From positions 1 through 10,869 of the forward strand of contig QHNF01000080.1 of the NCBI GenBank assembly GCA_003218345.1: a stretch of 10,869 bases of DNA. The letters are read 5' to 3'. Positions 1 to 6,603 of the stretch are shown here, piece by piece (within the stretch, counting starts at the first letter, position 1; every line of letters starts with the position of its first letter). Below the pieces are notes generated by a model, which saw only the letters and a list, made by a program, of their open reading frames with translations, did not search any database and was not told the origin of the DNA. The DNA is from Verrucomicrobiota bacterium (GTDB lineage Bacteria; Verrucomicrobiota; Verrucomicrobiia; Chthoniobacterales; UBA10450). Both the position numbers and the translations under genes were made by a program.

Positions 1-437
1 GTATGATAGGATTCCGGGTGCTGGAACGATAGCGCCAGCAGATAGCCTTGGAAAATGCACAGCCCCAATGTCGCGTAGCGCGTCAACTGCATGATCTTTT
101 GGCGCCCGCCATCTTCGCGTGCCATCCTGCCAAGCTGCGGAATCACCGCGGTCAGCAACTGCATCATGATCGATGCGCTGATGTAAGGCATGATGCCCAG
201 GGAGAAGATCGCGCAATTTTCAAGCGCACCACCACTGAACAAGTTAAAGAGCGCCGCCAGTCCGCCTCCAGTGCGCTGGCTCAAGGAAGTGCGAAACCAT
301 TCCTGCAACACGCCTTGATTCACGCCCGGAGTCGTAATCGCCGCTCCTAAACGGACAACCACAATCACCGCCAGCGTAAACAAAATGCGCCGACGCAATT
401 CCGGTATCTTAACCGTGTTTAGAAACGCCGAAACCAT
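1..437 (-). CDS. secY: Preprotein translocase subunit SecY, N-terminal part (gene runs off the window)
   Basis: SecY is the channel subunit of the SecYEG translocon in the inner membrane, exporting Sec signal-peptide proteins and inserting membrane proteins. The translation from ATG at 437 begins MVSAFLNTVKIPELRRRILF, matching the cytoplasmic N-terminus of SecY (short amphipathic helix, then IPELRRRI just before TM1). TM1 is roughly residues 19-38, followed by a plug-like region with GGALENCAIFSLGIMPYISA, and then the TM2 end motif IMMQLLTAVIPQL. About 145 codons are present; the 3' part lies beyond position 1, so no stop is seen. It follows rplO after 31 nt, the usual end of the spc operon. 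No clear Shine-Dalgarno precedes the ATG. Confidence 0.95.
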   Translation of the reverse strand, partial: MVSAFLNTVKIPELRRRILFTLAVIVVVRLGAAITTPGVNQGVLQEWFRTSLSQRTGGGLAALFNLFSGGALENCAIFSLGIMPYISASIMMQLLTAVIPQLGRMAREDGGRQKIMQLTRYATLGLCIFQGYLLALSFQHPESYH

Positions 438-468
438 CCGCTAATTTGGAACATCGCCTGCCGGGAAG

Positions 469-1086
469 CTAGCTCTCTTGCGATGTTTTGTTTTTTGCTT
501 GCAACTTCGCCTTCGCCGATGGCTTCTTTGACGATTTTTTCTTCCCCGTCGCCTGTGACACAGATTCGGCGGGCGCTTGCTTCGCCGAGATTTCAGCCGC
601 CGCGGCGGCATGGACTCGTTGTGTCTTTGGCGCTCCTCCCTCACGCAGCGTAACGGTCCCCCCGGCCTTCTCGATTTTTTCCCGGGCTGTCGCGCTGACT
701 TTATCGGCTTCCACCGTCAGGCCGTGCTTTAATTCGCCGTCGCCAAGAATTTTTATCCCTGCAAAATGACCTCGGACGAGGTTTGACTCACGCAATAGTT
801 TTTCGTTCACCGCGGTTCCCGGCTCGAATGCGTTGAGGTCGTCGAGGTCCAAAATCGCATAATTTTTGTGAAAGGCCGCGTTATTAAACCCGCGCTTCGG
901 CAATCGTCGAATCAGCGGCATCTGCCCACCTTCGAACCCAAGCCGAATGCTCCCGCCGGAGCGCGCCTTTTGCCCTTTGTGACCTTTGCCGCTCGTCTTT
1001 CCGTGCCCTGAACTTTCACCGCAACCCAGGCGCTTGACGCGATGTCGCGAGCCGGGACGCGGCCGCAAATTATGAAGACGCATCAT
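469..1086 (-). CDS. rplO: Large ribosomal subunit protein uL15 (L15) with long C-terminal tail
   Basis: L15 is a late-assembling 50S protein contacting 23S rRNA. The N-terminus [20 protein letters not shown], the glycine/basic stretch [19 protein letters not shown] and the block [17 protein letters not shown] are diagnostic. At 205 aa it is much longer than the usual ~145 aa: from about residue 158 a tail rich in Ala, Lys and Ser follows ([11 protein letters not shown], then [14 protein letters not shown]). The start could be ATG at 1086 or the adjacent ATG at 1083; the first has AAGG 8 nt upstream. The gene overlaps the end of rpsE by 17 nt, leaving no room for rpmD (L30), which normally sits here. 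Confidence 0.96.
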   Translation of the reverse strand: MMRLHNLRPRPGSRHRVKRLGCGESSGHGKTSGKGHKGQKARSGGSIRLGFEGGQMPLIRRLPKRGFNNAAFHKNYAILDLDDLNAFEPGTAVNEKLLRESNLVRGHFAGIKILGDGELKHGLTVEADKVSATAREKIEKAGGTVTLREGGAPKTQRVHAAAAAEISAKQAPAESVSQATGKKKSSKKPSAKAKLQAKNKTSQES

Positions 1087-1633
1087 GTTGGTTGCCTTTT
1101 CCGTCGGCGAAATGAATTCCGCGCACTTTAAAAATTTCGTCGCGTCGTCGAAGTGATCGCAATGCGGCTATCGTCGCCTTTACTACGTTCGCGTGATTAC
1201 TTGAGCCGAGCGACTTTGCGAGCACGTCGCGAATGCCAGCCGCTTCAGCCACGGCCCGTACACCTCCTCCGGCGATAACCCCGGTCCCCGGCGACGCAGG
1301 ACGCAACAGCACTCGCGCTCCATCGTATTCGCCAATTACTTCGTGTGGGATCGTGTTTTCGCGCAATGAAACTTTTTTCATCGCTTTGCGGGCTGCTTCG
1401 GAGGCTTTTCGAATCGCCTCTGAAACTTCGTTGGCCTTGCCAAATCCGCAGCCCACTTTTCCATCGTGATCTCCAGCCACGATCAACGCGCTGAAGCTAA
1501 AACGCCGCCCGCCCTTCACGACTTTCGCGCACCGGTTGATGAAAACGACTTTCTCGGTCGTATCGCCCCTTGCCGCGGGAGTCCTGTCTTGCCTGCGCGA
1601 GTCCGGCCGCCTGCCTGAAGTTGTTTGAGCCAT
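1070..1633 (-). CDS. rpsE: Small ribosomal subunit protein uS5 (S5)
   Basis: S5 lies at the mRNA entry channel of the 30S subunit and contributes to decoding fidelity. The double-stranded RNA-binding-like N-terminal domain is seen in [20 protein letters not shown] and [15 protein letters not shown] (about residues 31-75). The C-terminal domain follows with [20 protein letters not shown] and [13 protein letters not shown]. At 187 aa it is slightly longer than the E. coli protein because of a hydrophilic Arg-rich N-terminal extension of about 20 residues. ATG at 1633 lies 3 nt after the rplR stop. The stop at 1070-1072 is inside rplO, so translation of the two is probably coupled. Confidence 0.97.
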   Translation of the reverse strand: MAQTTSGRRPDSRRQDRTPAARGDTTEKVVFINRCAKVVKGGRRFSFSALIVAGDHDGKVGCGFGKANEVSEAIRKASEAARKAMKKVSLRENTIPHEVIGEYDGARVLLRPASPGTGVIAGGGVRAVAEAAGIRDVLAKSLGSSNHANVVKATIAALRSLRRRDEIFKVRGIHFADGKGNQHDASS

Positions 1634-1636
1634 GAA

Positions 1637-1999
1637 TTAAAATTTTAAGCCGCCTGCGCGTGCTGCGTCTGCCAATGCCTTCACTTTTCCGTGATAAACG
1701 AAGCCGCCGCGATCAAAAACGACTCGCTCAAGTTTCTTGGCCAGCAGACGTTCGGCGATCGCCTTGCCAATTCGTTCCGCCGCAGCCCGGTTTGCGGCGG
1801 CTTTATTTTTGTCGACCAAGGAACGCTCCGTTGTCGATGCAGCGGCCAGCGTTCGTCCAGCATCATCATCGATCACCTGAGCGTAAACGTGTTTCCCAGA
1901 GAAATGAACTGCCAGCCGCGGCCGTCGCGCCGTGCCGGCAACTTTTTTTCTGATCCTTTGATGAACGCGCTGCCGCGCTGCCTTACGAGTCCTCACCAT
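1637..1999 (-). CDS. rplR: Large ribosomal subunit protein uL18 (L18)
   Basis: L18 binds 5S rRNA together with L5 and anchors it in the 50S central protuberance. The 120-aa product starts MVRTRKAARQRVHQRIRKKV and contains RRPRLAVHFSGKHVYAQVID and the C-terminal FDRGGFVYHGKVKALADAAR, all typical of the family. The reading frame stays open upstream into rplF, but the family length (about 117-122 aa) and the 1-nt spacing to the rplF stop fix the start at ATG 1999 rather than a more upstream codon. rpsE follows after 3 nt. Confidence 0.96.
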   Translation of the reverse strand: MVRTRKAARQRVHQRIRKKVAGTARRPRLAVHFSGKHVYAQVIDDDAGRTLAAASTTERSLVDKNKAAANRAAAERIGKAIAERLLAKKLERVVFDRGGFVYHGKVKALADAARAGGLKF

Positions 2000-2000
2000 A

Positions 2001-2540
2001 CTATTGAACGGTTTTGCCCTCTTTGCGCCGGATTTGCTCGCCCGCGTAGCGAACGCCTTTGCCTTTGTACGGTTCCGGAGGATAAAAGCGACGAATGTCG
2101 GCCGCCACCTGGCCAACCAATTTTTTATCGACGCCTTGGACCGTGATCTTCGTGTTGTCCGCGACAGTGACTTTAATGTCCTTCGGAATTGAAAATGGAA
2201 TCGGATGCGAGAAGCCGAGGTTCAAGTTCAGGATCGATCCCTGTACGGCAGCCTTGAAACCGACTCCTTCGATCTCGAGTTGTTTAGTGAAGCCTTCGCT
2301 CACGCCCTGTACCATGTTGTGGACGAGACTGCGTGAAAGTCCGTGTAGCGCTTTTGCGTTTCGCGTTTCTGCTTCGCGGACCACCGATACCTGATTGTCT
2401 TTCACGCTTGCCTTGATCGCGCGCGGGAGCTTCCAATGGAGCTTTCCCTTGGGCCCTTCCACTGAAACCGCTCCGTCATCGTCAATGTCGACTTTGACCT
2501 TGTCGGGAATCTCGACCGCTCTATTTCCGATTCGTGACAT
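2001..2540 (-). CDS. rplF: Large ribosomal subunit protein uL6 (L6)
   Basis: L6 binds near the sarcin-ricin loop, at the base of the 50S factor-binding region. The 179-aa product has the normal family length. Residues 1-20 (MSRIGNRAVEIPDKVKVDID) and the segment VEGPKGKLHWKLP represent the first alpha/beta repeat, and IPKDIKVTVADNTKITVQGV plus the C-terminal signature YPPEPYKGKGVRYAGE (about residues 153-169) the second. Its TAG stop is separated from the rplR ATG by one base. Upstream, 38 nt separate it from the rpsH stop; no Shine-Dalgarno is apparent in that spacer. Confidence 0.97.
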   Translation of the reverse strand: MSRIGNRAVEIPDKVKVDIDDDGAVSVEGPKGKLHWKLPRAIKASVKDNQVSVVREAETRNAKALHGLSRSLVHNMVQGVSEGFTKQLEIEGVGFKAAVQGSILNLNLGFSHPIPFSIPKDIKVTVADNTKITVQGVDKKLVGQVAADIRRFYPPEPYKGKGVRYAGEQIRRKEGKTVQ

Positions 2541-2578
2541 GGGTTCGTGATCCGTTAAATCGTTACAACATTAAATCG

Positions 2579-2977
2579 TCACCAAACGTAGGCTAGTAAT
2601 TCGCCGCCCACCTTTTGCTTTCTCGCTTCGCGCCCCGATAAAACACCGCGCGACGTGGAAAGAATCGCCAAACCCATTCCGCCGAGAACTCGCGGGATTT
2701 CGTCCGCGCCAACGTAGCGGCGCAATCCCGGACGGCTCACTCGTCGCAGGCCTGCAATGGCGCTCGAGCGGTTCGCGATTTTGTTGATGATCTTAATGCG
2801 CGGATGCGCAGCGCTCGTGTCGATGGAGTAATCGGAGATGTAACCTTCATCTTTTAAGATGCGCGCAAGCTCGGCCTTTATTTTCGAGTACGGCACCAGC
2901 ATCTCCGGCTTTTGCGCACGCGTGCCGTTGCGGACACGCGCCAAAAAATCGGCAATTGGATCAGTAACAGGGCTCAT
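2579..2977 (-). CDS. rpsH: Small ribosomal subunit protein uS8 (S8)
   Basis: S8 binds the central domain of 16S rRNA early in 30S assembly; in E. coli it also represses translation of the spc operon, though no matching control site was identified here. The 132-aa product matches the family length. TDPIADFLARVRNGTRA is the N-terminal domain signature, and SRPGLRRYVG followed by GLAILSTSRGVLSGREARK and the terminal GGELLAYVW are the C-terminal RNA-binding signature. It begins 4 nt after rplE, so rpsN (S14), which lies between these genes in many bacteria, is absent. Confidence 0.97.
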   Translation of the reverse strand: MSPVTDPIADFLARVRNGTRAQKPEMLVPYSKIKAELARILKDEGYISDYSIDTSAAHPRIKIINKIANRSSAIAGLRRVSRPGLRRYVGADEIPRVLGGMGLAILSTSRGVLSGREARKQKVGGELLAYVW

Positions 2978-2981
2978 GAAA

Positions 2982-3572
2982 TCAGGCGGGTTGCGCGGCG
3001 GGCTTCTTCGCCCGGTCGCTAAACGGCATTCCCATTTCGCTCAACAGCGATTTGGCTTCCTCGTCGGTTCGCGCCGTGGTGACAATTGTAACATCAAATC
3101 CGATGTTGCGCTTGATTTTATCGAGCTCGACTTCAGGAAAAATCGACTGATCCGAAACGCCGAGCGTATAGTTGCCGTTTTTATCAAAACAGCGCGGAGA
3201 CACGCCGCGAAAATCGCGAATGCGGGGGAGCGCGGCTTTGATGAAGCGCTCGAGAAATTCATACATGCGCTCTCCACGCAAGGTCACCTTCGCGCCAATG
3301 GCCTGATCTTTTCGCAATTTGAAATTGGAAATGCTTTTCTTGGCTAGCGTTTCCACCGGGCGCTGGCCCGTGATCAACGCGAGCTCTGCCTTTGCCTCTT
3401 CCAGCGCCTGCTTCACATCCGATTGCGAGCCGACCGAGGTGTTGATCACCACTTTCTCGACCTTTGGAACCTGGTGAACGTTCTTGTAACCGTGCAGCTT
3501 CTGCAGCGCCGGCATGACACGTTCTTTGTAATAGCGATGAAATTCGTTTTCCATTTTTGACAAACTCGTCAC
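2982..3572 (-). CDS. rplE: Large ribosomal subunit protein uL5 (L5)
   Basis: L5 binds 5S rRNA and contacts P-site tRNA from the central protuberance. Diagnostic segments include VPKVEKVVINTSVGSQ, ITGQRPVETLAKKSISNFKL, MYEFLERFIKAALPRIRDF and GVSDQSIFPEVELDKI. Two starts are possible. GTG at 3572 overlaps the rplX stop as GTGA and gives 196 aa. ATG at 3554 gives 190 aa and aligns best with the family N-terminus (a Met six to seven residues before the YY pair). The sequence alone does not decide; AGAGAAG lies 8 nt upstream of the GTG, whereas no Shine-Dalgarno precedes the ATG. rpsH follows after 4 nt. Confidence 0.96.
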   Translation of the reverse strand: MTSLSKMENEFHRYYKERVMPALQKLHGYKNVHQVPKVEKVVINTSVGSQSDVKQALEEAKAELALITGQRPVETLAKKSISNFKLRKDQAIGAKVTLRGERMYEFLERFIKAALPRIRDFRGVSPRCFDKNGNYTLGVSDQSIFPEVELDKIKRNIGFDVTIVTTARTDEEAKSLLSEMGMPFSDRAKKPAAQPA

Positions 3573-3874
3573 GCCGCTTTCTTCTCTGCCTCTTTTTTCG
3601 GCTTCTTTTCCTTAGCGCTTTTCCTCTCACTCTTCTTCTCCCGCTCGATCAATTTTACGTTGGAAATATGAATGGGACCCTCACGTTCGGCGATTTTCCC
3701 GCTCGGATTGTCCTGGGATTTTCGGAGGTGTTTCTTAATAATCCGGACGCCTTCGACCAAAACACGCTGTTTCCGCGAGTACACGGCCAGGATTTTTCCT
3801 GAAGAACCGCGGAAATTCCCAGAGATGACCTCGACTTGGTCGCCCTTTCTAACGTGACACTTAATGCGGTTCAT
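3569..3874 (-). CDS. rplX: Large ribosomal subunit protein uL24 (L24) with lysine-rich tail
   Basis: L24 is an assembly-initiating 50S protein that binds the 5' region of 23S rRNA. The KOW motif is at about residues 7-34 ([20 protein letters not shown]), followed by [15 protein letters not shown] and [12 protein letters not shown], the standard body of the family. From about residue 78 the protein ends in a Lys/Glu-rich tail ([20 protein letters not shown]). Total 101 aa, within the family range. ATG 3874 overlaps the rplN stop as ATGA, and its own stop overlaps the GTG start of rplE in the same way, so the three genes are probably translationally coupled. Confidence 0.96.
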   Translation of the reverse strand: MNRIKCHVRKGDQVEVISGNFRGSSGKILAVYSRKQRVLVEGVRIIKKHLRKSQDNPSGKIAEREGPIHISNVKLIEREKKSERKSAKEKKPKKEAEKKAA

Positions 3875-4236
3875 AAAACTTCAGGCGCAAGGGATACAAT
3901 TTTCATGAAATTGCGCTCACGCAATTCGCGCGCAACTGGACCGAAAATGCGCGTGCCGCGCGGATTCAAATCCTTGTCGATAATCACGATCGCGTTGTTA
4001 TCGAAGCGCAGCAGAGACCCATCCTCGCGCCGGATCGATTGTTTCGTGCGAACGAGAACTGCACGCACCACTTCGCCCTTCTTTACTGTCCCGGTCGCGC
4101 TTGCTTCCTTCACGTTCGCAGTAATCACATCGCCGATCCCGGCGTAACGCGTGGATTTGCCGATCACGCCGATCATCGTGGCCATGCGCGCTCCGCTGTT
4201 GTCTGCTACGTCGAGTCTGGATCGAATTTGTACCAT
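3871..4236 (-). CDS. rplN: Large ribosomal subunit protein uL14 (L14)
   Basis: L14 sits at the subunit interface and forms bridges to the 30S subunit. The 121-aa product has normal length. [19 protein letters not shown] is the N-terminal signature, and [39 protein letters not shown] and [22 protein letters not shown] complete the family pattern. ATG 4236 is preceded by GAGGAAG about 8-9 nt upstream, which is the downstream end of a long GA-repeat (the (CT)16 tract on the plus strand), so the microsatellite feeds directly into the ribosome binding site. It overlaps rplX by ATGA. Confidence 0.97.
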   Translation of the reverse strand: MVQIRSRLDVADNSGARMATMIGVIGKSTRYAGIGDVITANVKEASATGTVKKGEVVRAVLVRTKQSIRREDGSLLRFDNNAIVIIDKDLNPRGTRIFGPVARELRERNFMKIVSLAPEVL

Positions 4237-4243
4237 CGGGATC

Positions 4244-4562
<319 letters not shown>

Positions 4563-4564
4563 AA

Positions 4565-4756
4565 TTACTTTTTCTCGGTCTGTTTCGCGCGCGTTTCAAT
4601 CCGGGCGATATCGCGCCGCAGCAAGCGCAATCTGCTTGGCTGTTCGAGCTGGCCGCTCTGCTGCTGCAAACGCAGATGCAGGCTTTCCTGGCGCAAGTCG
4701 CGCCTCTTGGTTAGCAACTCGTCCGCGCTCAGCTCAATGATTTCTGTCATTTTCAT
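4565..4756 (-). CDS. rpmC: Large ribosomal subunit protein uL29 (L29)
   Basis: L29 is a small helical-hairpin protein near the polypeptide exit tunnel, next to L23. The 63-aa product MKMTEIIELSADELLTKRRD continues with LRLQQQSGQLEQPSRLRLLR and RDIARIETR, matching the two-helix family (E. coli is 63 aa). The frame is open further upstream, but those residues come from repeat-like DNA, and family length fixes the start at ATG 4756, with ATG 4750 as an alternative. The start codon lies inside a 34-bp direct repeat shared with the end of rplP. No clear Shine-Dalgarno is present. rpsQ follows after 2 nt. Confidence 0.95.
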   Translation of the reverse strand: MKMTEIIELSADELLTKRRDLRQESLHLRLQQQSGQLEQPSRLRLLRRDIARIETRAKQTEKK

Positions 4757-4785
4757 GGTTCTTAAGCGACGGCAGCGTGGTATCG
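4752..4785. repeat. 34-bp direct repeat, copy A (rpmC side)
   Basis: Matches 4913-4946 at 27 of 34 positions without gaps by eye. It includes the rpmC start codon and a degenerate copy of the last codons and TAA stop of rplP (minus-strand tail reads YHAAVA-stop, compared with HHVMAA-stop in rplP). It marks the left edge of the insertion between rplP and rpmC. Confidence 0.8.
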
Positions 4786-4791
4786 GGCTCC

Positions 4792-4905
4792 TGTCATGTC
4801 GAGCGAAGTCGAGACATCTCTTACTCTTATCTTCCGCAGAGCGACGCAAACAACACTGAGAGATTCTTCGACTGCGTTTCGCGCTGCACTTCGCTCAGAA
4901 TGACA
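4792..4905. repeat. REP-like imperfect inverted-repeat element
   Basis: The left arm (4792-4820) TGTCATGTCGAGCGAAG...ATCTC and the reverse complement of the right arm (4858-4905) TGTCATTCTGAGCGAAG...ATCTC share outer TGTCAT, GAGCGAAG, TCGA(A)G and ATCTC blocks, with about 17 extra bases in the right arm. Such TGTCATTCTGAGCGAAG-type palindromes occur as dispersed intergenic repeats in various environmental bacterial genomes (recalled knowledge, not searched here). On the minus strand it translates to the CHSERS-type peptide often seen in spurious short annotated proteins. No transposase is present, so it would be a non-autonomous element. Confidence 0.75.
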
Positions 4906-4912
4906 AAAAAGG

Positions 4913-4946
4913 TTCATGGTTTTTAAGCGGCCATAACGTGGTGTCG
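4913..4946. repeat. 34-bp direct repeat, copy B (rplP 3' end)
   Basis: The partner of 4752-4785, 161 bp away. It holds the last codons and stop of rplP plus the sequence AAAAACCATGAA, equivalent to the GAACCATGAA junction that precedes rpmC in the other copy. This suggests that rplP and rpmC were originally about 5 nt apart and that the segment between the copies was added with duplication of the junction. Confidence 0.8.
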
Positions 4947-5348
4947 TGTGAGAAACTTTGTGCGCACCGGCAACTTGTCTGCCGCTAACCGCAGGGATTC
5001 ACGCGCGACCGATTCCGGCACGCCATCCAGCTCAAACAAAATGTTGCCAGGCCGCACCGTAGCGACCCAGTACTCGGGTTGACCTTTGCCCTTGCCCATG
5101 CGCGTTTCCGGTGGGCGGCCAGTCACCGATTTATCGGGAAAGATGCGAATCCATAGTTTACCCTTGCGCTTCATGTTACGGGTGAGCGCGACCCGCGCGG
5201 CTTCCAATTGCGTGTTGGTAATCCAGGCGCGTTCGAGTGTCTGTAAACCAAACTCGCCAAAATCGATTCTTAGATTGCGCGAAGCGGTTCCCTTCCGACT
5301 TCCCCGCTGGGACTTTCGATACTTCACGCGTTTTGGCATCAATGGCAT
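4923..5348 (-). CDS. rplP: Large ribosomal subunit protein uL16 (L16)
   Basis: L16 lines the A-site side of the 50S and helps position aminoacyl-tRNA. The 141-aa product carries [17 protein letters not shown] at the N-terminus, [40 protein letters not shown] and [20 protein letters not shown], all diagnostic. The start at ATG 5348 is supported by a textbook Shine-Dalgarno AAGGAG with a 7-nt spacer; the later ATG at 5339 is the alternative. It starts 11 nt after rpsC. The next gene, rpmC, is displaced by a 166-nt spacer containing repeat DNA, an unusual break in an otherwise tight run. Confidence 0.97.
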   Translation of the reverse strand: MPLMPKRVKYRKSQRGSRKGTASRNLRIDFGEFGLQTLERAWITNTQLEAARVALTRNMKRKGKLWIRIFPDKSVTGRPPETRMGKGKGQPEYWVATVRPGNILFELDGVPESVARESLRLAADKLPVRTKFLTRHHVMAA

Positions 5349-5355
5349 AAATTTT

Positions 5356-5361
5356 CTCCTT
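5356..5361 (-). promoter_or_regulatory. Shine-Dalgarno of rplP
   Basis: AAGGAG on the minus strand, 7 nt before ATG 5348 and overlapping the TAA stop codon of rpsC (5360-5362). It is one of very few strong ribosome binding sites in the window; most genes here depend on overlap or short spacing instead. Confidence 0.9.
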
Positions 5362-6046
5362 AGACTTCCGCCGGCTCGGGCGACGCTGGCGGCGGTGGTG
5401 GAGCAGCAAGCTGAGGCGCTGGTTCTTCCTTTTTACAGAGCCAACACTTCACTCCGATCTTGCCGTAAACCGTATTGGCTTCGGCGAATCCATAATCGAC
5501 TGCTGTCCGCAGTGTGTGCAGAGGAACTTTGCCTTCCCGATACCATTCCGACCGCGAAATCTCCGCCCCGTTGAGCCGCCCCGAACAACGCAGGCGAATT
5601 CCTTGCGCGCCAAAATCCATTGCGGTTTGCACCGCTTTTTTCATAGCGCGACGGTAAGCGATCCGCCGCTCAATTTGCAGCGCCACGTTCTCCGCCACCA
5701 GCTGCGCATCCAGCTCCGGCGTCTTGATCTCCTGAATGTCGATCTTGACTTGCTTCCCTTGGGCCATTTTCGAAATTTCTTCCGTCATCTTCTCGATCTC
5801 CGCGCCTTTGCGCCCAATCACGATTCCGGGGCGCGCGGTGAAAATGGTCACCCGGATACTGTTCCAAGCCCGTTCGATCACAATTTTCGAAACGGCAGCG
5901 TACTGCAGCTTTTTCTTCACATAATTGCGAATCTCCAAATCGCTGTGCAGAAATGCCGGCAGTTCCTGGGGCGAGGCGTACCAGCGCGAGCGCCAGTCGC
6001 GGTTCACGCCCAGGCGAAATCCAATCGGATTAACTTTTTGTCCCAT
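5360..6046 (-). CDS. rpsC: Small ribosomal subunit protein uS3 (S3) with proline-rich tail
   Basis: S3 is at the mRNA entry site of the 30S and participates in unwinding structured mRNA. The 228-aa product starts [20 protein letters not shown]. The type II KH domain follows, with the GxxG loop GRKG at residues 78-81 ([17 protein letters not shown]). The conserved basic segment [20 protein letters not shown] is the region linked to mRNA helicase activity in E. coli. The C-terminal domain ends normally near GKIGVKCWL, and a Pro/Ala/Glu tail follows ([12 protein letters not shown]) to residue 228. It begins 3 nt after rplV. Confidence 0.97.
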   Translation of the reverse strand: MGQKVNPIGFRLGVNRDWRSRWYASPQELPAFLHSDLEIRNYVKKKLQYAAVSKIVIERAWNSIRVTIFTARPGIVIGRKGAEIEKMTEEISKMAQGKQVKIDIQEIKTPELDAQLVAENVALQIERRIAYRRAMKKAVQTAMDFGAQGIRLRCSGRLNGAEISRSEWYREGKVPLHTLRTAVDYGFAEANTVYGKIGVKCWLCKKEEPAPQLAAPPPPPASPEPAEV

Positions 6047-6049
6047 AAA

Positions 6050-6535
6050 TTATTTCTGTGTTTTCTTCGTCGCCTTCTTTGCTTTTGGTCTTTTCTCAGT
6101 CGTGGCTGTCGGTCCTTCCGCGACCTCGTCCTTCGCTTTTTTCTTAGCCGCGTTCTTTTGCTGTTTTCGTGCCGCTTTCCGCGTCTCACGCGTCTCGATT
6201 TTAATTTCGTCCGTAAGCACAATTCGAATATGACTGGTCCGCTTCAAAATCCGGCTGGCGCTGCCTCGGGCGCGCGCCATAATCCGCTTGAGCGTTGGGC
6301 CTTCACCCACAATCGCCTCCTTCACCACCAATCCGTCGGGTTTGAGATTGGCGTTGTTCTCAGCGTTGGCGATTGCGCTTTTGAGTGTCTTGCCAATCAG
6401 AAATGCTGCTTTTTTTGGGGTGAATGCCAGCAGATCCAGTGCCGCCGCGACCGGCAGACCCTGGATCTCACGCGTGACTTCGCGCGCCTTAAACGGCGAA
6501 ATTCGCGCATACTTAAATATTGATCTGACTTCCAT
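6050..6535 (-). CDS. rplV: Large ribosomal subunit protein uL22 (L22) with long basic C-terminal tail
   Basis: L22 spans the 50S and its beta-hairpin lines the peptide exit tunnel. The core is about residues 1-110: FKYARISPFKAREVTREIQG, FTPKKAAFLIGKTLKSAIAN and the hairpin MARARGSASRILKRTSHIRI. At 161 aa it exceeds the usual ~110 aa because of a tail from about residue 112 rich in Lys, Arg and Ala (RKAARKQQKNAAKKKAKDEV, ending KRPKAKKATKKTQK). The start at ATG 6535 lies 68 nt after the inserted secreted-protein gene and has no adjacent Shine-Dalgarno; GGAGGAG occurs about 40 nt upstream in the loop of a hairpin. rpsC follows after 3 nt. Confidence 0.97.
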   Translation of the reverse strand: MEVRSIFKYARISPFKAREVTREIQGLPVAAALDLLAFTPKKAAFLIGKTLKSAIANAENNANLKPDGLVVKEAIVGEGPTLKRIMARARGSASRILKRTSHIRIVLTDEIKIETRETRKAARKQQKNAAKKKAKDEVAEGPTATTEKRPKAKKATKKTQK

Positions 6536-6549
6536 TGTTTCGTTTAAGC

Positions 6550-6598
6550 GTTGAAGCGTAAAGCGGCTTTCATTCTCCTCCGCTTCAACCCTTCAACC
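6550..6598. repeat. Hairpin and tandem 8-mers upstream of rplV
   Basis: Inverted repeat GTTGAAGCG (6550-6558) and CGCTTCAAC (6581-6589) with a 22-nt loop, adjoining a tandem duplication of CTTCAACC (6583-6590 and 6591-6598). In the transcript the loop holds GAGGAG followed by an ATG and a 9-codon reading frame (6544-6573). No T-run follows the stem, so it does not look like an intrinsic terminator. Confidence 0.7.
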
Positions 6599-6603
6599 TT
6601 TCT

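Noticed and set aside
2000..2116. Upstream extension of rplR to 159 aa
   Set aside because: It overlaps the end of rplF and exceeds the L18 family length; ATG 1999 gives a standard 120-aa protein.
4757..4849. Upstream extension of rpmC to 94 aa
   Set aside because: The added residues are translated from the repeat element and the rplP-derived duplication, and L29 is normally about 63 aa.
5516..6523. Open frame of 335 codons on the plus strand opposite rpsC and rplV
   Set aside because: It lies wholly antisense to two unmistakable ribosomal protein genes, its translation is Arg/Pro/Phe-rich without domain features, and it has no plausible ribosome binding site; it is a coding shadow.
6550..6589. 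Intrinsic terminator after the inserted gene
   Set aside because: The 9-bp stem has a 22-nt loop and no T-run after it in the direction of transcription, and the operon continues into rplV.
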